Of a stretch of 64,000 nucleotides of DNA, positions 27,094 to 34,042 are shown piece by piece. Source of the DNA: Chitinophaga pinensis (lineage in GTDB: Bacteria > Bacteroidota > Bacteroidia > UKL13-3). The notes below the pieces were generated by a model that was not told where the DNA came from, made no database searches, and worked only from the letters and a program-made list of their open reading frames with translations. The stretch covers positions 1 through 64,000 of the forward strand of contig CAMBSD010000003.1 in assembly GCA_945870425.1 (NCBI GenBank), read 5' to 3'. How positions within the stretch are numbered: position 1 is the first letter of the stretch; every line of letters starts with the position of its first letter. Made by a program: the position numbers and the translations under genes.

Positions 27094-29796
27094 ATGCAAA
27101 GTAGTTTATTTATGAGGGCCTTGTTTGCTATATTAATAGTTTTACTTGCAAGTTTACAGGCTATTGCACAAACTCAATTAAAACTTATTCCAATGCCTCA
27201 GGAAATACTAGTAAACGAAGGGCGATTTTCATTTACTAGTGAAACAAGTATACGCACTCAGTTGTCAGATAGTTTCTTAATAAACGAATTAAGGTCAAGC
27301 ACAAAAAAGTATTTTGGTCTTGATGTAAAGGAAACATTTGAACCAAAATCGGGCGGTATTGAATTAGTTAAGTGTAAGACATATAAGGAGTATGTTGGCC
27401 TTTTTAATAAGTCTCATCATGTTGATTTTTCGACTAATCTTGAGTCATACAAGATAGAAGTTAAACCAAATTATATTAAAGCCTTTGCCATGACTGATGA
27501 GGGTCTGTTCTATGCGGTGCAGACTTTGAAACAATTGATTGAAGCTAATTCTAAAGATAAAACCATTCCCTGTTTGTATATATACGATGCCCCTGATTTT
27601 GCAGTTAGGGCTTGGCAAGATGATATAAGCAGAGGGCCAATTCCTAGTCTTGATTATTTAAAAGTAGAGATTCGGAAAATGTCTTCGTTTAAATTGAACT
27701 ATTTTACCCTTTATACAGAGCATGTTTTTAAGTTAGGTAAACATCCAGGTATTGCACCAAAGGAAGGCATAACAAAGGAAGAGCTGAATGAAGTAATTGA
27801 CTTTGCAAGTAAGTATCATGTGAAAGTAATTGGTAATTACCAATCCTTTGGCCACATGGAGAAAACCCTTAACCAGCCTTCATACAAACATCTGGTTGAA
27901 AATGGTCATATACTTTCTCCTGTTTTAAAAGAATCGTATGAATTTTTATCAGATGTATACGCTGAAATTGCAACATTCTACACGGATAAATATTTTAATA
28001 TTAATTGTGATGAAACTTTTGGATTAGGAGAAGAGAAATCAAAAGCCTTGGTTGATAGTATAGGTTTGGCCAGGGTATATGCTGGTCACATTGCAAAAGT
28101 AGATTCCCTTTTAAAACCCTATCATAAACAAATTCTTATGTGGGGCGATATTGCCACCAATCATCCAGATATCATACCAAAGCTGCCAAAGGATATCATT
28201 GTTATGGCTTGGGCCTATCATGGGGCTGATAGTTTTGATCATATTATAACCCCTATTTCCAATGCAGGCTTGAATTTTTGGGTAGCTCCTGGTGTAAATT
28301 GTTGGAGCAATATCTATCCCAACTTAGCTGAAGCCGAAGTCAATATTTTTAATTTTATTAGAGATGCTTATAGGTTTAAAGCCAGTGGTGTTTTAAATAC
28401 AAGTTGGGATGATGATGGACTTAATTTTTTTGAAAACAATTACCAAGCCTTTGCATGGGGAGCTGCACTCAGTTGGAATGCTCCAAAGATTCAATTGGCT
28501 GATGCTTCTTCAAGACAAGAAAGAATTTATAGGTATAAGGAATTCAATAAGGCATTTAACACAATTTACTTTGGTCTAGAAAATACTCAACTTACAGATT
28601 TGATGCATCGATTTTCGCTTTTGCATATTGCTGGGATACGTGAAGTATTGAAGAATAATACATTTTTTCAGTCTGTCTTTCCCATTCATTTTGATATTGT
28701 GCAAGAAGGTAAAATGGAGTTAAACCAGTTGCTTTTGCTCAAAATTGATTCATTACAAAAAGAAATTATAGGCATTAAGCCACTAGTAAAGTATAATGCT
28801 TTAACTCTCGAATATCTTGATTTTGCAATGAAGCAAGTTGCTTTCCTATTAAAGAAAAATACTTTACAAATTGAATTGTATAAATTTTTGAAAGGGGATA
28901 AAACTATTAATGAAAGCAATCTTAAATTAAGCATAAGTCAACTGAAAAATGAAGTGTATGAATTGAAACATGAGTATGTTCGTTTATGGAAAATGGAAAG
29001 CAGAAATTGGTGGTTAGATAGGAATGAAAAGAAGTTTGATGATTTAGCCAAAAGCCTTGATGATATTCATAACTATTGTATTATCAAAGCTTCAGATGGT
29101 TTGACCAAAAAAGGAAGAGAAATACAAATTATGACCATATTTGATGATAAACCAATAAAGTATGAATTAGGTAATAATGCTTTAACACATCATTCCAAAA
29201 CATATACAGGGCCTTTATATTTCAAGAAGGATATTAAAATTTCTGCTGGGCTTGAAATCAATGATACTATTCATCAAATAGCATGCGATAGTTTTGTGTA
29301 TCATAAAGCCATAGGTAAGTTATTTGCATTACATTCAAGGTATAGTCATTATCATCCAAGTTATGATGGAGGTGGCGAATTGGGATTACTTGATGGCAGG
29401 CTAGGAGAGGAGCATCAATTGAGAAGCGGCAGGTGGCAGGGTTATTCAGGGCATAATATTGAACTTGAAATCGATATGAATAAGAGAGAAAAAATTGATA
29501 GTTTCTCAATGGGATTTTATCAAAACACATTGTCTTGGGTGGTGTTTCCTAAAAGAGTTGAAATCTACGCTAAGGACAATATGAAAGATGAATATACATT
29601 GATTCAATCAATTGAAAGCATAGTAAAACCAGAGGTTAAGGGTGATATCAGGCAAAATTATCAAACAGTTTTTAAAGATTTTAAAGCTCGGTACATTAAG
29701 GTGATTGCCATCTCATCAGGTAAATTACCATCATGGCACCCTGCCGGTTCATCCTATGATGCCATGCTTTTTGCCGATGAAATAATTCTTAAATAA
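27094..29796 (+). CDS. Exported GH20-like hexosaminidase with C-terminal lectin-like domain
   Basis: A 900-residue exported protein: signal peptide about 1-26, an alpha-beta N-terminal GH20b domain (about 27-165), and a TIM barrel whose catalytic pair Asp306-Glu307 (NINCDETFG) marks GH20. Residues about 560-690 form a helical region, and about 750-900 a discoidin/F5-8-type fold (LLDGRLGE, WQGYSGHNIELEI). GH20 enzymes release terminal N-acetylhexosamine. The usual H-x-G-G-D-E before the pair is replaced by NCDE, so it is a divergent member. It precedes the alpha/beta hydrolase by nine bases, so the two are likely one operon. Confidence 0.85.
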   Translation: MQSSLFMRALFAILIVLLASLQAIAQTQLKLIPMPQEILVNEGRFSFTSETSIRTQLSDSFLINELRSSTKKYFGLDVKETFEPKSGGIELVKCKTYKEYVGLFNKSHHVDFSTNLESYKIEVKPNYIKAFAMTDEGLFYAVQTLKQLIEANSKDKTIPCLYIYDAPDFAVRAWQDDISRGPIPSLDYLKVEIRKMSSFKLNYFTLYTEHVFKLGKHPGIAPKEGITKEELNEVIDFASKYHVKVIGNYQSFGHMEKTLNQPSYKHLVENGHILSPVLKESYEFLSDVYAEIATFYTDKYFNINCDETFGLGEEKSKALVDSIGLARVYAGHIAKVDSLLKPYHKQILMWGDIATNHPDIIPKLPKDIIVMAWAYHGADSFDHIITPISNAGLNFWVAPGVNCWSNIYPNLAEAEVNIFNFIRDAYRFKASGVLNTSWDDDGLNFFENNYQAFAWGAALSWNAPKIQLADASSRQERIYRYKEFNKAFNTIYFGLENTQLTDLMHRFSLLHIAGIREVLKNNTFFQSVFPIHFDIVQEGKMELNQLLLLKIDSLQKEIIGIKPLVKYNALTLEYLDFAMKQVAFLLKKNTLQIELYKFLKGDKTINESNLKLSISQLKNEVYELKHEYVRLWKMESRNWWLDRNEKKFDDLAKSLDDIHNYCIIKASDGLTKKGREIQIMTIFDDKPIKYELGNNALTHHSKTYTGPLYFKKDIKISAGLEINDTIHQIACDSFVYHKAIGKLFALHSRYSHYHPSYDGGGELGLLDGRLGEEHQLRSGRWQGYSGHNIELEIDMNKREKIDSFSMGFYQNTLSWVVFPKRVEIYAKDNMKDEYTLIQSIESIVKPEVKGDIRQNYQTVFKDFKARYIKVIAISSGKLPSWHPAGSSYDAMLFADEIILK

Positions 29797-29805
29797 AACA
29801 GGTAT

Positions 29806-30732
29806 ATGATAAGAAAATGCTCTATACCAGGGTTAATATTTTTACTTTTGATGTTTGCTAATATGAGTTCATTATTTGCTCAAAATGACAAGCCTTTTGA
29901 AAACAGCCATTTTTTTACAATCGAGGGGGTGCAAATCCATTACCGAGATTGGAATTCAAATGGTAATAGCAAAGGTCATATTCTGTTAATTCATGGGTTT
30001 TCGGGCTCTAGTTTCTCATGGCGAAACAATGTTGATACACTCATACAATTAGGCTATCATATTGTTGCTATAGATGTGCCTCCGTTTGGTTATAGTTCAA
30101 AAGCCAAAAGAGTTAACCATTCTATGACTGCCAATGCTGCCTTGTTTTGGAAATTGGCTGATAGCCTTAGCCATGCTAAATGGGTCTTAGTTGGTCATTC
30201 GATGGGGGCATCTATAGCAGGCGCTATGGCTGCATTAAGGGATGATAGAACTGAAAAGTTGATAATGGTTGATGGATACTTTGCTGGTACAAAAAAAAGC
30301 AAGAAGTCCATTTTTAAAGGGATGTTCATTTCTTCTGCACCTATGAAAGGGTTGGTAAATTTAATAGCCTCAAAGTATTATTTTAATTACCCAAAGTTTA
30401 AAGAGCTTCTATCATCAGCCTATTCACAAGAGGCGGATTCAATAGCTGTTGAAGGCTATTTGAAGCCTTTCAAAGTAAAGGGTACTACATCTGCAATTTT
30501 AGATCTGGCAAAAGCTTATGAAGTAACTACCCTTTCTTTTTCAGATGTAAAAACACCCAGTATGCTTATTTGGGGTTCAAACGATAAGTGGATACCCATT
30601 GCCAATGCAGAAAAGTTTATGGCCAAGCACCCCCATGTAAAATACGCTATTATTAAGGGTGCTGGTCATTGTTCAATGGAAACGCATTCGCAAGAGTTTA
30701 ATAGATTGTTTACTGAATTTATGAATAAGTAA
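29806..30732 (+). CDS. Exported alpha/beta hydrolase
   Basis: A 308-residue exported hydrolase: signal peptide about 1-26 ending LFAQ, oxyanion motif HGFSGSS near 63, nucleophile elbow GHSMGAS with Ser132, and the catalytic histidine in KGAGHCSMET near 288. It lies nine bases after the GH20-like gene and probably shares its transcript. The last 69 bases before its stop region (30651-30719) recur perfectly at 32467-32535. The downstream copy ends with FIAQ instead of FMNK, so the original C-terminus of this gene may be the one now stranded 1.8 kb away. Confidence 0.88.
   Translation: MIRKCSIPGLIFLLLMFANMSSLFAQNDKPFENSHFFTIEGVQIHYRDWNSNGNSKGHILLIHGFSGSSFSWRNNVDTLIQLGYHIVAIDVPPFGYSSKAKRVNHSMTANAALFWKLADSLSHAKWVLVGHSMGASIAGAMAALRDDRTEKLIMVDGYFAGTKKSKKSIFKGMFISSAPMKGLVNLIASKYYFNYPKFKELLSSAYSQEADSIAVEGYLKPFKVKGTTSAILDLAKAYEVTTLSFSDVKTPSMLIWGSNDKWIPIANAEKFMAKHPHVKYAIIKGAGHCSMETHSQEFNRLFTEFMNK
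30651..30719 (+). repeat. 69-bp perfect direct repeat, copy 1
   Basis: Identical over all 69 bases to 32467-32535 in the same orientation. It encodes the C-terminal catalytic-histidine region of the alpha/beta hydrolase. The pair brackets the 1.75-kb toxin-antitoxin scar. Confidence 0.95.
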
Positions 30733-31091
30733 TCATATGTTATTGTAGACCCCTTGTTTGATTGTAAAAATTAGAGTAAGAACAAAGTATTTCTTACTTT
30801 TCAAAACACGAAAAGTAAGCAAAAATGTTTCGATTTTCAAGGTGCTTTATGGTCGGGAGCGGACTCGAAACACTAATTGGGAATCATGTTTAATAATTTA
30901 TTGTTTAACCTTTCGCACTTCGGCTCCGCTCAGTGTCCGAAACATTAGTTCCTTCATTACACCGAGATACAAACTCTGTTTCATTTATCATTCCTCAGTC
31001 AGCAATGCTAAAGCTATTTCACGGATTACGGTTGGTTACTATTTTTATTTGTTCGACAATTTTATACATTTGTTACACAATTATTTTATTT
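30733..31091. other. Repeat-filled gap upstream of the toxin-antitoxin pair
   Basis: No supported gene. It holds a perfect ten-pair hairpin CTTACTTTTC/GAAAAGTAAG (30793-30819), an inverted-repeat element (30857-30943), and a stretch from about 30970 (AACTCTGTTTCATTTATCA) whose diverged copies recur near 31614 and 32396. Long frames crossing it are low-complexity readings of the repeats. Confidence 0.6.
30857..30943. repeat. GAGCGGAGCC inverted-repeat element, copy 1
   Basis: Left arm GAGCGGACTCGAAA and right arm TTCGGCTCCGCTC enclose an AT-rich middle containing GAATCATGTTT. A second, better-preserved copy lies at 31818-31900. Each ends GTGTCCGAAAC. Confidence 0.65.
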
Positions 31092-31319
31092 ATGACATTT
31101 GAAATTGAAATTGATGAAAAGACTGATCAAGCTAAAAATGTATTTAAGTTTTTAGACCAAAATCAAATTAAATACAATCCTAAAAAACTAACTGCTAAAG
31201 ATGCTGCCTTTGGAATAGGAAGGCCTGCTACTGATGATGAGTTAGCTGAATACCTTAATCGCTGTATGCTAAGCGAAACTTTAGATTTGAACAAATTGAT
31301 AGATGAAACAAAATCTTGA
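31092..31319 (+). CDS. Putative type II antitoxin
   Basis: A 75-residue acidic protein whose C-terminal half (RPATDDELAEYLNRC, then LDLNKLIDETK) resembles the toxin-wrapping tail of type II antitoxins; the N-terminal DNA-binding part is not one I can assign. It overlaps the next gene by 17 bases, the classic translational coupling of a toxin-antitoxin pair. A GTG 159 bases upstream is in frame but the extra residues are a hydrophobic reading of a repeat, so I chose the ATG at 31092. It should neutralise the RelE/ParE-like toxin and repress the operon. Confidence 0.7.
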   Translation: MTFEIEIDEKTDQAKNVFKFLDQNQIKYNPKKLTAKDAAFGIGRPATDDELAEYLNRCMLSETLDLNKLIDETKS

Positions 31320-31596
31320 GATTTCAAAAGAAGCTTGGTACACATTAAAGGAACTTGCCGAATTTGTTGAATCGAAAAATACATTAGGTGCAGGCAATCG
31401 CTATTTGCATGCTTTTTTAATAAAAATAAAAGAAGCTCTTAAAAGTAATGCTAAATACGCTGTGTGTAAATATCCCGAATTTGCAAAACTACAACTTAAA
31501 TGTTTCGTAATAAACGATTGGGTAATTGCTTATGAAGAAACAAACGATATTTTAATCGTTAAAGCCATTGTTCATGGCACATGGTTAAATTATTAA
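31303..31596 (+). CDS. RelE/ParE-type toxin
   Basis: A 97-residue protein of the RelE/ParE fold: N-terminal ISKEAWYTLKELAEFV helix, a second helix, and three C-terminal strands (YPEFAKLQL, KCFVINDWVIAYEE, ILIVKAIVHG) ending in the basic/aromatic tail WLNY. Family members either cut mRNA on the ribosome (RelE) or poison gyrase (ParE). The catalytic set of RelE (several Lys/Arg and a C-terminal Tyr) cannot be fully matched, so which mode applies is open. It starts inside the antitoxin gene and is intact, unlike the remnants around it. Confidence 0.75.
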   Translation: MKQNLEISKEAWYTLKELAEFVESKNTLGAGNRYLHAFLIKIKEALKSNAKYAVCKYPEFAKLQLKCFVINDWVIAYEETNDILIVKAIVHGTWLNY

Positions 31597-31685
31597 GCCA
31601 TATTTGCCGAATTACAAACTCTTTTTCATTTATCAATCTTTAGTCAGCAAGGCTATTGCCTTGGCACAAGACTAAAGATAGTTGA

Positions 31686-31744
31686 GTAAAGCGGATTAAA
31701 AATCCGTATCTAATTGGCTCTGGATTGCAAATCCCGAGCGGCAG
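31686..31744. repeat. 59-base repeat, copy 1
   Basis: Aligned without gaps to 31989-32047 with four to five mismatches. Each copy holds two short palindromes, GCGGATTAAAAATCCG-like and GATTGCAAATC, and ends CCCGAGCGGCAG. Confidence 0.8.
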
Positions 31745-31746
31745 GT

Positions 31747-31842
31747 GCTGAGCGGAGCCGAAGCACCAAAGCAATTGGCTGCTGAGCGGAGCCGAAACAC
31801 CAAAGCAATTGGCTGTTGAGCGGAGCCGAAACACCAATTGCG
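31747..31842. repeat. 34-base tandem repeat, about three copies
   Basis: Units start at 31747, 31781 and 31815 with GCTGAGCGGAGCCGAA and continue ACACCAAAGCAATTG. The third runs into the left arm of the 31818 element, so the tandem units are multiplied copies of that arm. Confidence 0.85.
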
Positions 31843-31900
31843 AATCATGTTTTCACATTTTTTACCGTTTCGCACTTCGGCTCCGCTCAGTGTCCGAAAC
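31818..31900. repeat. GAGCGGAGCC inverted-repeat element, copy 2
   Basis: GAGCGGAGCCGAA (31818-31830) and TTCGGCTCCGCTC (about 31877-31889) are perfect inverted arms around an AT-rich centre with GAATCATGTTT. It matches 30857-30943. Confidence 0.8.
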
Positions 31901-31988
31901 GTATGTTCATTTAGCCATTCGGGATTTTTAATCCCGAATAGAATAGCTATGGATTTTCAATCCATGTTTATATTTAAAAAATTATAGG

Positions 31989-32047
31989 GTAAAGTGGATT
32001 AAAAATCCGCATCTAATTGGCTCGAGATTGCAAATCCCGAGCGGCAG
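31989..32047. repeat. 59-base repeat, copy 2
   Basis: Second copy of the block at 31686-31744. Its last base directly adjoins the beheaded antitoxin-like frame, so the repeat end marks the breakpoint. Confidence 0.8.
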
Positions 32048-32206
32048 AAAACGACTAAAAAAGAAAAACAGTTTGATGCTGTAAAAATGATGAGAGACAT
32101 CAGAGATAAAATAAGCTCTGACACCCAAAATATGACTTTTGATGAGTTTAAAGCATATATAAAACAACAACTTGCCGATAGTAAGACTAAACTCGTTGGA
32201 CAATAG
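32048..32206 (+). pseudogene. 5'-truncated antitoxin-like gene
   Basis: An open frame from 32048 to TAG at 32204-32206 reads like a real small protein: KKEKQFDAVKMMRDIRDKI, then MTFDEFKAYIKQQL. The pattern (x)FDAVxMMRxIRDKI is one I associate with short Bacteroidota antitoxins that pair with PIN-type toxins. The normal start codon is missing: the 59-base repeat ends exactly at 32047 where the first codons should be. Only an internal ATG at 32087 remains. No toxin follows: the next ATG frame (32208) stops after eleven codons. Confidence 0.6.
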
Positions 32207-32466
32207 TAATGACGAGAGAAAGTATAATACTTATATACTATTAGTCAAGCCAATACTTTGAGATTATGGTTGGTAAATAAGGTAAATTCTTTTGACTATA
32301 GTTTGTGTTTATCGTAACTCGCAAACCATCATTAACGATTAATGATAACAAGGACAGAAAACCCATGCGGCTGTTCATCTTTATCCATAGAGTTGCAAAC
32401 TCATTTTCATTCACACATTCTTAGTCTGCAACGCTATAGCCATTTCACAATACTAAGGATAGCTGA

Positions 32467-32535
32467 TATTAAGGGTGCTGGTCATTGTTCAATGGAAACG
32501 CATTCGCAAGAGTTTAATAGATTGTTTACTGAATT
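32467..32535 (+). repeat. 69-bp perfect direct repeat, copy 2
   Basis: Second copy of 30651-30719. The frame continues past the repeat as FIAQ and stops at 32548, so this fragment still carries a complete C-terminus for the alpha/beta hydrolase. Just upstream the match fades within about ten bases. Confidence 0.95.
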
Positions 32536-32671
32536 CATAGCTCAATAGTTTTTAAAATATTAATCTAGGTCACATTCTGTCTCAGTACTTTGCTTATTTT
32601 GTATCATTATTTGCTTGATACTATTTTGTATTATGCTCTAAATAAATTTAATTTATAAATTATAAAAAAGC

Positions 32672-34033
32672 ATGCACCCTATTCTTTCAAAGTCCACTTA
32701 CCTATATGGACTACAATGCATAAAAAGACTCTATTTATATAAAAAGCATTATCATTTAGCTAACCCTATTGATGAAACGAACCAAGCTGTTTTTCAAACA
32801 GGTACTGATGTGGGAGAATTGGCCCAATCTTTATTTCCTAATGGCGTAAACGCTCAAGGAGATGAACCCTATCATAGCGAGAAAACTGCAAAACAAACCG
32901 CTGCCTTACTTGCCAATCATGATGTGATTTATGAAGCTGCTTTTATATACAATGATGTGATTTGTGCGGTTGATATTTTGGTAAGAAAAAACAATACATA
33001 CTATGCCTTTGAGGTAAAAAGCACTACCAAGCTTAAACCCCAACATATCGAAGATGCAGCCTTGCAATATTATGTATTGAGCAATGCCGGAATTGATTTG
33101 GCTGACTTTAGCATTGTTGTTTTGAATAACGAATATGTTAGACAAGGAAACCTAAATCTTGATGCCTTGTTTAATCCGATTTCAGTATTGAAATTTTTGG
33201 ACGATAAACAGGTATTTATAGCAGAAAATATTTCTCGACTTAAAAAAGTAGTTTGGCTAAAGTCCATTCCAGAGGTAGAGATGGGAGGCCATTGTAACAG
33301 TCCTTATGAATGTAGTTTTACCCAATATTGCTTAAGTCAATCGCCTCAAGAATTAGTTGAAGAAATTGAACTAGACAATGCCATTAATGTAAATAAAGAG
33401 GCATGGGTTGAATTTTCAGATGAACTTCAATATCCCTTGCACTTTTTTGATTTTGAGTCCATCAGTTATGCATTACCTGAATTTGATAATTCAAGACCCT
33501 ATCAGCAAATTGTATTTCAGTATAGTTTGCATATTCAAAAGAAAGCTAAATCCAATTTCATTCATAAAGCATTTTTAGGAGATGGAGTGAAAGACCCAAG
33601 ACTGGCTTTGATTAAGCAGATGATAAAAGATTTAGGGAAAAAGGGGAGTATCGTAGTTTGGAATATAAGCTTCGAAAAAACAGTTATCAGTAAATTGGCT
33701 ATAGATTTTCCTGAATATGCGGATGAACTTTTGGCATTGAACGAAAGAATGGTGGATTTGATGAACCCTTTTCGACCCAATAGAAAAATTGTTTTGAGTG
33801 AAGCTTTTCAAGGAAGTTTTTCATTAAAAGCTGTATTACCCATTGTGGCACCTGAATTAAGTTATGCCAATTTAAACATACAAGAAGGTGGAACTGCTAG
33901 TTTCAAATATGGCCAATTGAAAGAAATGAATGAATTAGAAAAGACCCAAGTGAGACAAGACCTTTTAGACTATTGCCATTTGGATACATTGGCCATGCTG
34001 AAGGTTTGGGAGAAAATTAATGAGTTGGTTTGA
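32672..34033 (+). CDS. DUF2779 protein: Cas4/RecB-like nuclease plus DEDD exonuclease domain
   Basis: A 453-residue two-domain protein. The N-terminal domain is PD-(D/E)xK of the Cas4/AddB type: Asp101, the Glu114-Lys116 EVK motif, a QYY motif near 132, and four cysteines at 16, 208, 214 and 220 placed as in the 4Fe-4S clusters of Cas4 and AddB. The C-terminal half (about 250-453) is RNase H-like with FFDFES (Asp260, Glu262) and a final LLDYCHLDTLAM, the layout of a 3'-5' exonuclease. It should process DNA ends. It is convergent with the polymerase cassette, nine bases from dnaE. Role in repair or defence is inference. Confidence 0.85.
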   Translation: MHPILSKSTYLYGLQCIKRLYLYKKHYHLANPIDETNQAVFQTGTDVGELAQSLFPNGVNAQGDEPYHSEKTAKQTAALLANHDVIYEAAFIYNDVICAVDILVRKNNTYYAFEVKSTTKLKPQHIEDAALQYYVLSNAGIDLADFSIVVLNNEYVRQGNLNLDALFNPISVLKFLDDKQVFIAENISRLKKVVWLKSIPEVEMGGHCNSPYECSFTQYCLSQSPQELVEEIELDNAINVNKEAWVEFSDELQYPLHFFDFESISYALPEFDNSRPYQQIVFQYSLHIQKKAKSNFIHKAFLGDGVKDPRLALIKQMIKDLGKKGSIVVWNISFEKTVISKLAIDFPEYADELLALNERMVDLMNPFRPNRKIVLSEAFQGSFSLKAVLPIVAPELSYANLNIQEGGTASFKYGQLKEMNELEKTQVRQDLLDYCHLDTLAMLKVWEKINELV

Positions 34034-34042
34034 TAGTTTAAG

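Larger units (their letters stand above)
31597..32671. other. Repeat graveyard downstream of the toxin
   Basis: No intact gene in 1,075 bases. In order it holds a diverged copy of the AACTCTTTTTCATTTATCA block (31614), a 59-base repeat (31686), three 34-base tandem units (31747), an inverted-repeat element (31818), a second 59-base repeat (31989), a beheaded antitoxin-like frame (32048-32206), about 190 bases with nothing I recognise, a third diverged block copy (32396), and the 69-bp duplicate (32467-32535). The last 120 bases are AT-rich and probably carry the promoter of the next gene. Confidence 0.7.

Noticed and set aside
30758-31102. Open frame of 114 codons before the toxin-antitoxin pair
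   Set aside because: It crosses a hairpin, an inverted-repeat element and another repeat, has no domain pattern, and overlaps the antitoxin start.
31640-32203. Two minus-strand frames of 65 and 73 codons
   Set aside because: Both share residues read from the 59-base repeat, and the second is antisense to the antitoxin-like remnant.
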